Assembly (NCBI GenBank): GCA_015060625.1 | Contig: SUYC01000005.1 | Span: 189,826 to 253,825, forward strand | Source of the DNA: Xylanibacter ruminicola | GTDB taxonomy: Bacteria; Bacteroidota; Bacteroidia; Bacteroidales; Bacteroidaceae | DNA length: 64,000 bases | Direction: 5' to 3' | In this document: positions 52,397-60,993 of the stretch, one piece after another | Numbering within the stretch: the stretch's first letter is position 1 | Layout of the letters: each line of letters opens with the position of its first letter | Notes under the pieces: generated by a model | Database searches by the model: none | What the model was told of the DNA's origin: nothing | Seen by the model: the letters and a program-made list of their open reading frames with translations, nothing else | Translations under genes and position numbers: made by a program

Positions 52397-53521
52397 ATGA
52401 AGAAATTATTTATAATAGTAAATGTTGACTGGTTCTTTCTGTCCCATCGTTTGCCAGTAGCACTTGCTGCTCAAAAGGCAGGATGGGATGTGACAATTGT
52501 GACTGCTGATACTGGCAGGTTGAAAGATATTGAGGCGAAAGGACTCAAAACCATCAATTTGCCAATGTCACGCTCAGGCATGAACATTAAAGAGGAACTG
52601 GGTACTATGTGGTTCCTTTATAACCTGTATAAGCGTGAGAAGCCAGACGTTGTGCATCATGTAGGAATGAAGACGATCCTCTGGGGTACACTAGCAGCAA
52701 AATTCGCAAAAGTGAATGGTGTGGTTAATGCAGTAAGTGGGCTTGGTGGTTTCTTTGCTGAAGATAACAAGTCGATTCTTGCCAAGGTGATGCCAAAGGT
52801 GCTGAAGTTCTCACACAATAGGAAGAACTTGCTGGTTATTTTCCAGAACAATGAGGACAGAGCCATGTACGTGAAGAAGGGTATCATCGATGACAATCAG
52901 GCTCGATTCATAAAAGGATCTGGAGTTAATTTGCATGAATTTTGCTATACGCAAGAGCCGTCTGAAGGTAAAGTGAAGATTATTCTAACTGCCAGAATGA
53001 TAGTTGAAAAGGGTATATTCCTGCTTACAGAGGCAGCAGAAAGGCTTCGAAAAGAATGTGAGGATAAGGCAGAGTTCTGGCTGGTGGGTGGTATAGATGA
53101 CCACCCAGGAGCCATTACTAAAGAGCAACTGGATGCAGCTTGTGATGGTAAGTACATCAAGTGGTTAGGGTACAGAACTGACGTAAAGGAACTGTTGCAG
53201 CAGAGCCATATTGTGGCATTCCCTTCGTACTATATGGAAGGATTACCTAAATCTTTGATTGAGGCAACTGCTATTGGTAGGCCTATCATTACCACACAAT
53301 CCATCGGTTGTAAGGATACGGTGGATGATGGAGTGAATGGTTATCTGATTGCGCCAAAGGAGGTGGATCCATTGGTAGAGAAACTACGGATTCTGATAGA
53401 TGATGCTTCTCTTCGACAAAAGATGGGCAAAGCTTCCAGAGAGAAAGCAGAAAAGGATTTCTCGCTGGATATAGTTATAGAAAGACATTTAAATATATAT
53501 AATGAACTAATCAGGAAATGA
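52397..53521 (+). CDS. GT4-family glycosyltransferase
   Basis: 374 residues from ATG 52397 (frame open from 52382). N-terminal IIVNVDWFFLSHRLPVALAA, typical of the PglA/CapM-like transferases; NAVSGLGGFF; C-terminal YYMEGLPKSLIEATAIGRPI with E-x7-E. CapM-like enzymes usually add the second sugar to the lipid-linked amino sugar made by the WecA-type transferase encoded later in this locus. The next gene overlaps it by four bases. Base composition begins to rise again here. Confidence 0.9.
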   Translation: MKKLFIIVNVDWFFLSHRLPVALAAQKAGWDVTIVTADTGRLKDIEAKGLKTINLPMSRSGMNIKEELGTMWFLYNLYKREKPDVVHHVGMKTILWGTLAAKFAKVNGVVNAVSGLGGFFAEDNKSILAKVMPKVLKFSHNRKNLLVIFQNNEDRAMYVKKGIIDDNQARFIKGSGVNLHEFCYTQEPSEGKVKIILTARMIVEKGIFLLTEAAERLRKECEDKAEFWLVGGIDDHPGAITKEQLDAACDGKYIKWLGYRTDVKELLQQSHIVAFPSYYMEGLPKSLIEATAIGRPIITTQSIGCKDTVDDGVNGYLIAPKEVDPLVEKLRILIDDASLRQKMGKASREKAEKDFSLDIVIERHLNIYNELIRK

Positions 53522-54465
53522 AAATATTGATTACCGGTGTTCATGGGTTCGTGGGCACTAATCTTGTTAAAGCGCTCTCGAAGGAGCACACTATTTATGG
53601 TTTGGACATAGTGAGCCCTCTTAAGGAGGGCGTGAGATTTACGTTTTCGTGGGATTATCTTGATAGAGAAGATGGAATCCCTGAGGTGGATGCTATCATT
53701 CACCTCGCTGGTAAGGCTCATGATACCAAGAATCGGAGTGCTGCTGATGTTTACTTTAAGGTGAACACTGAGCTGACGAAGAAGATTTACGACTATTATC
53801 TGAAATCGAAAGCGAAGAAGTTTATCTTCTTTAGTTCCGTGAAGGCTGCTGCTGATAGGGTTGAAGGGGAATTCGTGGATGAAAACGTTGTACCTTCGCC
53901 CAAAGGGCCTTACGGAGAGAGTAAGATTGCGGCTGAGGAGTATATACGTTCAAAAGAGGATGAGCGAATTAAGGCATGCAAAGAAACCTATATTTTGCGC
54001 CCATGTATGATTCATGGCCCTGAGAATAAAGGGAATCTGAACCTGCTGTATGGTGTGGTGAAAAAAGGAATACCCTGGCCGCTTGGTGCGTTTGAGAATA
54101 AGAGAACATTCACGTCAATTGATAATCTTTGCTATATCATTGAAGGGCTGCTTTCTAAAGATGTCGAGAGCGGTATCTATAACATCAATGATGATGAAGC
54201 AGTGAGCACCAATGAACTGATTGATATTATCTGTTCAGCAATGGGTAAGAAGGCTCATATCTGGCGGATTCCTCGTGGCCTGATGGAAGGTGTGGCCAAG
54301 ATGGGAGGTGCGTTGCATTTGCCATTGAACCCTGAGCGATTGCAGAAATTGACGGAAAATTATGTTAGCTCGAATGCAAAAATCAAGAAAGCTTTGGGTG
54401 TTGAACAGTTACCTGTAAGAGCAAAGGATGGTTTGATGATGACCATCAAGAGTTTTGAGAAATAG
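53518..54465 (+). CDS. NAD-dependent epimerase/dehydratase (WbpV-like reductase)
   Basis: 315 residues, extended SDR. KILITGVHGFVGTNLVKAL (NAD loop), IIHLAGKAHD, FFSSVKAAAD and YGESKIAAEEY (catalytic Tyr-x3-Lys), ILRPCMIHGPENKGNL. This is the family of WbpV and related 4-keto-reductases, acting on the 4-keto sugar made by a CapD/WbpM dehydratase, which is encoded at 55610. UDP-QuiNAc or UDP-FucNAc would then be the substrate of the WecA-type transferase at 58870. The starting ATGA overlaps the transferase stop. Confidence 0.85.
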   Translation: MKILITGVHGFVGTNLVKALSKEHTIYGLDIVSPLKEGVRFTFSWDYLDREDGIPEVDAIIHLAGKAHDTKNRSAADVYFKVNTELTKKIYDYYLKSKAKKFIFFSSVKAAADRVEGEFVDENVVPSPKGPYGESKIAAEEYIRSKEDERIKACKETYILRPCMIHGPENKGNLNLLYGVVKKGIPWPLGAFENKRTFTSIDNLCYIIEGLLSKDVESGIYNINDDEAVSTNELIDIICSAMGKKAHIWRIPRGLMEGVAKMGGALHLPLNPERLQKLTENYVSSNAKIKKALGVEQLPVRAKDGLMMTIKSFEK

Positions 54466-54482
54466 CATTCTCTTTGAGCTAT

Positions 54483-55580
54483 ATGCTGAATTTGTTCGTA
54501 GAGCTTTTGCAGGTTGCGCTTGGTCATCGTGATAGGTTGACTCGAGAACCTTCGTCTAAGGAATGGAATGCAATTTTTGATGAATCGGAAAGGCAGGCCG
54601 TTTCTGGTATTGCCTTTGGAGGCATACAAAAGTTGCCAGAGACGCAAAGACCTCCGCAAATGCTGCTGTTAGAGTGGATAGGGCTATCTGAACAAATTCG
54701 TCAACAAAACTTAGTAGTTGATAAACAAACCCGAGAGATATGTGGGCAACTGAAAAAGGATGGTTTGGATGCTGCCATTTTAAAGGGGCAGGGGATAGCT
54801 ACTTTGTATGGTGAATTAGCTCCATATCGTCAGAGTGGTGATATTGACATCTGGGTAAAGGGTGGTTATCAGAAGGTTTGCAACTATGTGCAGAGTACGC
54901 ACCCAACGGATGATGTGGCTTATCATCGGTTTCACTATGACTACTTTGACGAAACAGAAATAGAGTTGCATCACAGGCCAACCTTGATGAGAAACTTGCT
55001 GGATGACAGGAAGCTCGCTAAATGGTACAACAGCTTTGGTGCTGATAGTTTTGTTTATCTAGAGGATAAGGGTTTCGCTGTACCATCTTCAGAGTTTAAT
55101 AAGATTTTTATACTGACGCATATTTACAGGCATTTTCTTTTTGAAGGCATTGGGCTGAGGCAGGTGATGGACTATTATATTGTGCTTAAGAATTGTCACA
55201 CGAAGTCCACAGAAATCTCGGAAATTGGAAAGACTTTAAAGTCTTTTAGGATGCTGAGATTTGCTGAAGCTATGATGTGGATACTGCATACCCAGCTCGG
55301 ACTGGAAGAAAAGTATCTTATCTGTGGAATGAATGAGAAGGAGGGTCGGTTCGTGTTGAGTGAGATTGAACAGACTGGAAATTTCGGATATACAGATTCA
55401 AGATATACATATAAATATTTATTTAAACTTCGGAGACAGATTGCGCATGGTGCACATCTTCTATTGCATTATCCGTCTGAAGTGATTTGGACTCCTATCT
55501 GGCTTGTATATCATAAGGTGTGGAAGTGGAGGAAGAAAAGAGATATACGAAAAACCTCAGCCTATATTGCTGCGGGCTAA
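54483..55580 (+). CDS. Nucleotidyltransferase-like family protein
   Basis: 365 residues from ATG 54483; a TTG three codons earlier is possible. It belongs to the uncharacterised nucleotidyltransferase group often found in Bacteroidetes polysaccharide loci: AAILKGQGIATLYGELAPYR followed by QSGDIDIWVK, where KG and the D-I-D pair correspond to the metal-binding residues. Biochemical role not known; it may modify the glycan or a carrier. Cytoplasmic. 17 bases after the reductase. Confidence 0.78.
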   Translation: MLNLFVELLQVALGHRDRLTREPSSKEWNAIFDESERQAVSGIAFGGIQKLPETQRPPQMLLLEWIGLSEQIRQQNLVVDKQTREICGQLKKDGLDAAILKGQGIATLYGELAPYRQSGDIDIWVKGGYQKVCNYVQSTHPTDDVAYHRFHYDYFDETEIELHHRPTLMRNLLDDRKLAKWYNSFGADSFVYLEDKGFAVPSSEFNKIFILTHIYRHFLFEGIGLRQVMDYYIVLKNCHTKSTEISEIGKTLKSFRMLRFAEAMMWILHTQLGLEEKYLICGMNEKEGRFVLSEIEQTGNFGYTDSRYTYKYLFKLRRQIAHGAHLLLHYPSEVIWTPIWLVYHKVWKWRKKRDIRKTSAYIAAG

Positions 55581-55609
55581 GGAATTAATCGTATAATATT
55601 GTTTTGAGT

Positions 55610-57526
55610 ATGAGTTTTTTGAATAAACTTTTGAATTGGTACTTCAATAAGAAATCGCTACCTTATTGGTGCTTGTTTCTTGTAGATAGTATCATAGTCC
55701 TTTTCTCGGGATTATTCACATACTGGATATTCAACAGGACAATGGAGATGTTTACACATCGTTTTGATGTGTTATATACATCGCTCTTTTACGTTGTTGT
55801 TAGTTGGATCGGGGCTCGTGTATTCCGAACCTATTCAGGTGTGGTGAGATATTCGTCGTTTGTTGACTTGCAGAGAGTTGCGTATGCTAATCTGTTGTCA
55901 GCTATCATTGCGATTATTACATCCTTGGCGTTAGAACATTGGAATGTGAATACTATGATAACTTACAATCAGACAGAGGTCGCAGCTACCTTTGGACTTG
56001 CCATGCTTTTGATGTGGGGCATCAGAATAGTAGTGAAAAACCTTAATGATGTGACCAAGGCAGAGCATGATACAATGCGCGTACTGATATATGGTGCTAT
56101 GACTGGCGGTATCGGATTAGCCAAGAACATCAGGTCTCAGAATCCTGCTAAGTTTAAACTGTGCGGCTTTATCTCTCATGACAGCAGAGCTAAACACATG
56201 ATGCTGATGGGTGAGCAGGTATATAATGTGGAGGATGATTTGGCAGAGATCATACAAAAAGAGAAGATCGAAGCTGTACTGGTATCGCCATTAAGGCTTG
56301 CTGATTTTAGAGATAACCAGGAACTGCAAGACTTGCTTATTAAGGCTGGTGTAAAGATATTCTTTGCACATCAGGTAAAGGAGGCTAGTTTGAAAGACGG
56401 AGAACTGACCGAGGATGACTTTGCGGGAATGCAGCTAAAGGAGGTTTCTGTTGAAGACTTACTTCCTCGCCAGGAGATTAAGGTGGATATGGACTCTGTG
56501 GGGGCAATGCTCACCGGAAAGAAGGTGCTAATTACAGGATCGGCAGGTAGCATTGGTTCTGAGATGGTACGCCAGATAGCAGTATATAAGCCTGCAAAGA
56601 TGATGCTGATAGATCAGGCAGAAACACCACAGCATGACATTCTGCTGATGATGAAAAAGGATTATCCTGAGATTGATGCAGAAATCGTGGTGACAAGTAT
56701 TAGTCGTGTAACTAGGATGGAAGCTATCTTCAGCACTTTCAAACCAGACTATGTATTCCATGCAGCAGCCTATAAACATGTACCGATGATGGAGCCCAAC
56801 CCAAGTGAGGCTGTGATGAATAACATCTATGGAACGAAGGTAATAGCAGACCTGAGCGTGAAATATGGCGTGAAGAAGTTTGTGATGGTTTCAACAGACA
56901 AAGCTGTGAATCCAACGAATGTGATGGGATGCTCGAAGCGTATCTGTGAGATATATGTTCAGAGTTTAAATAAAACGCAGGATAAGTGCCAGTTTGTGAC
57001 CACCCGATTTGGTAATGTATTGGGTTCGAATGGTTCTGTGATTCCATTGTTTAGAGAGCAGATAAAGAATGGTGGGCCTGTGACTGTTACAGATGAGCGA
57101 ATTGTTCGATTCTTTATGCTGATACCAGAGGCCTGTAAGTTGGTGCTGGAGGCAGGAACTAAAGGCAATGGTGGCGAAATATTTGTCTTCGACATGGGTA
57201 AGCCGGTGAAGATTATCGACCTAGCGAAGAGAATGATTGCCCTCTCTGGTGCCAAGAATGTGGAGATAAAGATTACAGGCTTGCGGGATGGTGAGAAACT
57301 ATACGAAGAGGTGTTGAATGAACTGGAGGGTACCAAGCCATCGTTCCATGAGAAGATTCGTATTGCGGAAGTTCGTCAGTATGACTATGATGAAGTCTGC
57401 AAAGATATTGATGAGTTGATAGAAATATCTAAGCGATATGATAATATGGCTACTGTTGCCAAGATGAAGGAGATTGTACCTGAATTCAAGAGTAATCACT
57501 CGGTGTATGAGGCGTTGGATAAATAG
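55610..57526 (+). CDS. CapD/WbpM-type UDP-sugar 4,6-dehydratase
   Basis: 638 residues from ATG 55610 (a TTG lies two codons earlier). Four N-terminal hydrophobic segments, then a CoA-binding-like Rossmann domain, then the catalytic SDR: KKVLITGSAGSIGSEMVRQI, AAAYKHVPMMEPNPSEAV, SVKYGVKKFVMVSTDKAVNP with the T/M-x3-K variant used by this family, and FGNVLGSNGSVIPLFREQI. Makes the UDP-4-keto-6-deoxy-GlcNAc used by the neighbouring reductase. Integral inner membrane protein. Confidence 0.94.
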   Translation: MSFLNKLLNWYFNKKSLPYWCLFLVDSIIVLFSGLFTYWIFNRTMEMFTHRFDVLYTSLFYVVVSWIGARVFRTYSGVVRYSSFVDLQRVAYANLLSAIIAIITSLALEHWNVNTMITYNQTEVAATFGLAMLLMWGIRIVVKNLNDVTKAEHDTMRVLIYGAMTGGIGLAKNIRSQNPAKFKLCGFISHDSRAKHMMLMGEQVYNVEDDLAEIIQKEKIEAVLVSPLRLADFRDNQELQDLLIKAGVKIFFAHQVKEASLKDGELTEDDFAGMQLKEVSVEDLLPRQEIKVDMDSVGAMLTGKKVLITGSAGSIGSEMVRQIAVYKPAKMMLIDQAETPQHDILLMMKKDYPEIDAEIVVTSISRVTRMEAIFSTFKPDYVFHAAAYKHVPMMEPNPSEAVMNNIYGTKVIADLSVKYGVKKFVMVSTDKAVNPTNVMGCSKRICEIYVQSLNKTQDKCQFVTTRFGNVLGSNGSVIPLFREQIKNGGPVTVTDERIVRFFMLIPEACKLVLEAGTKGNGGEIFVFDMGKPVKIIDLAKRMIALSGAKNVEIKITGLRDGEKLYEEVLNELEGTKPSFHEKIRIAEVRQYDYDEVCKDIDELIEISKRYDNMATVAKMKEIVPEFKSNHSVYEALDK

Positions 57527-57535
57527 GGTGATAGT

Positions 57536-57692
57536 ATGAATGACGAAATATTGAAGCGGTTGAAGCAATTCCTCGATGACGAAGCGCGCTCGTGCTCGAT
57601 GGACTATGGGTGTGCGACTCCGTTGTATATCTAGTAAACGTTCTATTTTCCGCGTCGGGGATTAAGATATTGAGAAAGGCGATATGTACTGA
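57536..57692 (+). pseudogene. Truncated copy of the small gene at 60295
   Basis: ATG 57536 opens MNDEILKRLKQFLDDEARSC and continues SMDYGCATPLYI before a TAG at 57632-57634. This matches the start of the intact 60-residue protein at 60295-60477 (MKEDVLSRLREFIENEVRSG, SMDLGCITPLYV). After the stop, another frame still reads DIEKGDMY then TGA, matching DIENGL of the intact copy, so the rest is present but shifted. A decayed paralogue inside the capsule locus. Confidence 0.75.
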
Positions 57693-58873
57693 TGATTTGT
57701 GATAGTAATAAAATGGAATATACAGAAGAAGGTAAATTGAAGCCAGGTATTCACTCGATGACGGCAGGTGAATTTATAGATGCATATTGTAAGAATGGCA
57801 ATAGGGCTGCATATGAACATGCTGTGATAAATATTTTTGACTTTGCTAAATACTATGGCGCAACAAGATTGATAATTGGTGGGTCATTTATTACCCAAGC
57901 GGATACACCCAACGATTTGGATTGCATGATTGTATTTGGAGATGAACGACACATCCCGTCATTTGTTGATTGTGCTCAAATGGATAATATTGAGTATGAC
58001 CTTCTATATTCATCAGAGCAGATGTCAAAGTCAATAGATACTTATATCAAATTGATGTCTACTGACGAATTAGGGAATGAGGACAGGGGCGTTGTGGAGG
58101 TTAGACTTCGTGATATGTTGAAGCCATGGAAGGTTGTCTATGAGCCCGACCGTGAGGATATGGAAATCATCAGTCGGGTTTACTGTGAAAGAAATATCAT
58201 TGAAAGAAATAAGAGACGTGGAATTCTTGTTGTGGTTCATGGCTTGATGACAAGGGCAGAATGGCTATCAAACTTGACTCCATCTGCGAACAGTCAAGGA
58301 TGGATTGTTGCGCCTTTTATTTATGACAACCCACCAACTTTGTTGTTTGATAATAGTGGACGTGAGAAAGTTGTAGAGAGATTTCGTGAATGGATATATG
58401 CATTAAAACAAAAATATCGCCCTTTGACCATATCTGTGCTTTGCCACTCTTTTGGAACTTATATAGTAACAAAATACATAGAAGGGTTCGTATCGGGCAA
58501 AGGCTTCCTTCCTCTTCAGATAGATTCTCTAATACTGACAGGTAGTATTGTAAAACCTGATTATGACTGGAATTCTCATATTCCTCGTAGAATTGGCAGG
58601 GTGCTTAATATAGTAGCGGGTGGCGATGATGCGGTGAAATATATGCCAAAAACAGACTGGAAGAAGTTGGTTGGAATGGACCCTCTGTTTGGTCAGGGAG
58701 CCATAAAAGGAGTTGCTAATGAATCGTCTGCTGTTGAAAATAGAAAATTTGAAATTTTGACACATACCAATATCTTTAAGGACGATGTCATTGAACAGTT
58801 GTTTCTTCCATATTTAAATGCTAATAACAAGATTGCTAATAAAGAGGGACTCCAGGAGATTATAAAAAGATGA
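57692..58873 (+). CDS. DUF6932 nucleotidyltransferase-like domain fused to an alpha/beta hydrolase
   Basis: 393 residues (386 from the second ATG, 57713). Residues 10-165 match the DUF6932 pattern: EEGKLKPGIHSMTAGEFI, then IIGGSFITQADTPNDLDCMI, the GS...D-x-D arrangement (Gly63-Ser65, Asp75, Asp77) of minimal nucleotidyltransferases. Residues 175-393 form an alpha/beta hydrolase: GILVVVHGLMTR (oxyanion strand), SVLCHSFGTYIVTKYI (nucleophile Ser253), and a late ILTHTNIF His. I know of no standard protein with this pairing. It overlaps the next gene (ATGATT at 58870) and so is cotranscribed with the sugar genes. A defence, toxin-like or glycan role is open; this is the least explained intact gene of the locus. 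Confidence 0.75.
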   Translation: MICDSNKMEYTEEGKLKPGIHSMTAGEFIDAYCKNGNRAAYEHAVINIFDFAKYYGATRLIIGGSFITQADTPNDLDCMIVFGDERHIPSFVDCAQMDNIEYDLLYSSEQMSKSIDTYIKLMSTDELGNEDRGVVEVRLRDMLKPWKVVYEPDREDMEIISRVYCERNIIERNKRRGILVVVHGLMTRAEWLSNLTPSANSQGWIVAPFIYDNPPTLLFDNSGREKVVERFREWIYALKQKYRPLTISVLCHSFGTYIVTKYIEGFVSGKGFLPLQIDSLILTGSIVKPDYDWNSHIPRRIGRVLNIVAGGDDAVKYMPKTDWKKLVGMDPLFGQGAIKGVANESSAVENRKFEILTHTNIFKDDVIEQLFLPYLNANNKIANKEGLQEIIKR

Positions 58874-59856
58874 TTAAATTTATTTTTATTTTTTTTGTGC
58901 TGCTAGTTTTGGAGTTGGTATACTTCAAGGTGGCTGATAGGTATAACATTATTGATAAGCCGAATGAACGAAGCTCTCACAAGAGTATTGTGCTGCGCGG
59001 TGGCGGTATCATCTACCTACTGGGAATGTGGCTATATGCTGCATTTTTTGGGATGGAGCTATGGCCATTCCTGTTGGGCATAACGCTTGTGGCGGGTATC
59101 AGCTTTGTGGATGATATTCATTCGCTACCAGATTCGCTGAGGTTGGTATTTCAGTTTGCAGCCATGTTCCTGATGTTCTATGGCTGGGGAATACTGAATT
59201 GGGAATCGTGGTGGATAATCATTTTGGGACTAATATTCTGCGTGGGCACTACCAACGTGTATAACTTTATGGATGGTATCAACGGTATCAATGGTGGATA
59301 TACGCTGGCGATTTTACTGCCTTTGGCTTGGCTGAACCATCAGATAGGATTTGTTGACCAAAGCCTTATTATCGTGGCATTGTTGGCTGACCTGGTTTTC
59401 TGCTTTTTTAACTACCGTCCGAAGGGTAAGGCAAAGTGCTTTGCTGGTGATGTGGGCAGTATCGCATCGGCATTCATCGTGATTTTCGTACTGGGCAAGT
59501 TGATTTTGACAACGGGCGACTTTTCGTATATCGTATTCCTGGAGCTGTATGGCGTGGACGCCTGTCTCACCATCTGTCACAGAATCATGTTACATGAGAA
59601 CTTGGGACAAGCACATCGTAAGCATGCCTATCAGTTGATGGCGAATGAGCTGGGTATGGAGCATACGGTTGTTTCGACGATATACACGGTATTGCAGTTG
59701 GTGATTGCTGCTGTGATGATATTGCTTCCCAATACAGTGGCATGGCATTGGGGATACCTAATTGGTGTTTCACTTGTGCTATGTGTCGTTTATCTGGTGT
59801 TTATGAAGAAATACTATCACCTGCATGAAGAGTATCTGGCATCTCTCAAAAAATAA
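58870..59856 (+). CDS. WecA/WbpL-type undecaprenyl-phosphate sugar-1-phosphate transferase
   Basis: 328 residues, about ten hydrophobic helices, PNPT family. FVDDIHSLPDSLRL (first Asp pair), NVYNFMDGINGINGGYT (catalytic Asp and nucleotide loop) and RKHAYQLMANELG (the cytoplasmic H-x-Y-Q loop of this bacterial WbpL-like branch). Starts the repeat unit by moving a UDP-HexNAc-1-phosphate, likely QuiNAc or FucNAc given the neighbouring CapD and reductase genes, onto undecaprenyl phosphate. Overlaps the previous gene by four bases. Confidence 0.93.
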   Translation: MIKFIFIFFVLLVLELVYFKVADRYNIIDKPNERSSHKSIVLRGGGIIYLLGMWLYAAFFGMELWPFLLGITLVAGISFVDDIHSLPDSLRLVFQFAAMFLMFYGWGILNWESWWIIILGLIFCVGTTNVYNFMDGINGINGGYTLAILLPLAWLNHQIGFVDQSLIIVALLADLVFCFFNYRPKGKAKCFAGDVGSIASAFIVIFVLGKLILTTGDFSYIVFLELYGVDACLTICHRIMLHENLGQAHRKHAYQLMANELGMEHTVVSTIYTVLQLVIAAVMILLPNTVAWHWGYLIGVSLVLCVVYLVFMKKYYHLHEEYLASLKK

Positions 59857-59863
59857 TTGAATT

Positions 59864-60280
59864 ATGACGATTACCAAAGAACTACTGGAAAAACTGTTTG
59901 AAGAGGCTAAGGGAAATCCCCGCCTGCGAACGAACCTGGACTTGAGGACATCGGCAGAGGATGGCTCTCAACGTATGCTGAACGCCATGTTGCCAGGGAC
60001 GGAAGTGGCGATTCATCGGCACCCCATGAGTAATGAGAATGTGATACTCATTAAAGGTAGGCTGGACGAAGTGCTGTACGAAGAGGTGACTTCTTCGGAT
60101 GGGAAGGTGTCGCTGAAAGAGACTGAGCGTATACATCTTTGCCCAGAAGAGGGCGTGTACGGGTGCCAAGTGCCGAAGGGTGTGTGGCATACGGTAGAGG
60201 TACTGGAACCTTCGGTTATCTATGAAGGTAAGGATAAGAAGTATGGTGAGGATGGGTCGGAGACGTACCCCTCGATGTGA
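59864..60280 (+). CDS. wbuC: WbuC-family cupin-fold metalloprotein
   Basis: 138 residues. The WbuC pattern is clear: RTNLDLRTSAEDGSQRMLNA, MLPGTEVAIHRHPMSNENVI with metal His pair, and KGVWHTVEVLEPSVIYEGKD. Encoded at the ends of many O-antigen and capsule loci; its reaction is unknown. Starts eight bases after the WecA-type gene. Confidence 0.9.
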   Translation: MTITKELLEKLFEEAKGNPRLRTNLDLRTSAEDGSQRMLNAMLPGTEVAIHRHPMSNENVILIKGRLDEVLYEEVTSSDGKVSLKETERIHLCPEEGVYGCQVPKGVWHTVEVLEPSVIYEGKDKKYGEDGSETYPSM

Positions 60281-60294
60281 GAAAAAGAAAAGGT

Positions 60295-60477
60295 ATGAAG
60301 GAAGATGTTTTATCCCGTTTGCGAGAATTTATAGAGAACGAGGTTCGGTCTGGTTCTATGGATCTTGGCTGCATTACACCTCTTTATGTCTATAGAATGT
60401 GGGGTGGCGCTATCCCTATGGAAGATATTGAGAACGGCTTGATTGAGTTGAGAAATCAAGGATTTATGGTTGGATAA
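60295..60477 (+). CDS. Small hypothetical protein, intact copy
   Basis: 60 residues from ATG 60295; an in-frame GTG at 60277 overlaps wbuC. Two helices (DVLSRLREFIENEVR and MEDIENGLIELRNQGF) around a GCITPLYVYRMWG segment, suggestive of a small winged-helix-like fold but not recognised. A broken copy lies at 57536-57692 in the same locus. Last gene of the polysaccharide unit. Confidence 0.65.
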   Translation: MKEDVLSRLREFIENEVRSGSMDLGCITPLYVYRMWGGAIPMEDIENGLIELRNQGFMVG

Positions 60478-60541
60478 AGGAGATTGTTAAAGGGGTATGG
60501 GCGTTTTTGCTTGTACCTCTTTATGCCTCAATTTCATATTT

Positions 60542-60659
60542 ACTAGTGTAACGAGTGTAGCGAGTTTTTACAACTTTCTCTATATAAATATATTCACCTC
60601 CAACCAAATGTATTTCCTTAGTGAAAGTTTGATTTTCTCATTACACTCGTTACACTAGT
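60542..60659. repeat. Exact 18-base inverted repeat
   Basis: ACTAGTGTAACGAGTGTA (60542-60559) and its exact inverse (60642-60659), 82 bases apart. Within each arm the half GTGTA is repeated (GTGTAACGAGTGTA). The 300-base region 60478-60783 has no gene apart from this and the promoter repeat that follows. Confidence 0.88.
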
Positions 60660-60678
60660 GGGGGCCTATCAGAAATAT

Positions 60679-60757
60679 AAATCAATTAATTAATTGAAAT
60701 AAAAGCGATTTTTTGTCTGAAAAATGCTTCCGTATCAGAAAAATGATTATCTTTGCA
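60679..60757 (+). repeat. Duplicated 79-base promoter segment, copy 1
   Basis: About 72 of 79 bases match 62706-62784. Its right end carries TATCTTTG (60748-60755), a -7 element. It precedes the 60784 gene by 26 bases. The conserved core begins GAAATAAAAGCGATTTTTTG and ends GATTATCTTTGCA. Confidence 0.88.
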
Positions 60758-60783
60758 GCAGAATCTTGAAATGTATTTTTGTA

Positions 60784-60987
60784 ATGGGTAATAACAAGAA
60801 TGTAAAAGAGACGTTGATTACTACGAACGAGGGTATTAGACTTGTTCGTAGAGAGCGTGTTGTGAGGATGCCTAATGGCAAACTTCGCCATCCAGTAGAT
60901 TACTATGATGCAACTCCAGGTGCGGTGGAGGTTACCCCAGAAGAGCGCGAGCGAATTAGGATTCCAGTCTATCAGATATTGATATAG
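60784..60987 (+). CDS. Small hypothetical protein, first of a pair
   Basis: 67 residues from ATG 60784; the open frame extends back over the promoter to 60724, so the later ATG is chosen. The protein is basic at first (VKETLITTNEGIRLVRRERV) and ends VTPEERERIRIPVYQILI, without membrane segments. The next gene starts six bases on. Small upstream gene plus larger downstream gene under one promoter is the usual layout of a toxin-antitoxin pair, but there is no sequence match to prove it. Confidence 0.6.
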   Translation: MGNNKNVKETLITTNEGIRLVRRERVVRMPNGKLRHPVDYYDATPGAVEVTPEERERIRIPVYQILI

Positions 60988-60993
60988 TAGGCT

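Noticed and set aside
60542..60659. CRISPR repeat pair
   Set aside because: Only two copies, in inverted rather than direct orientation, and no cas genes in the window.
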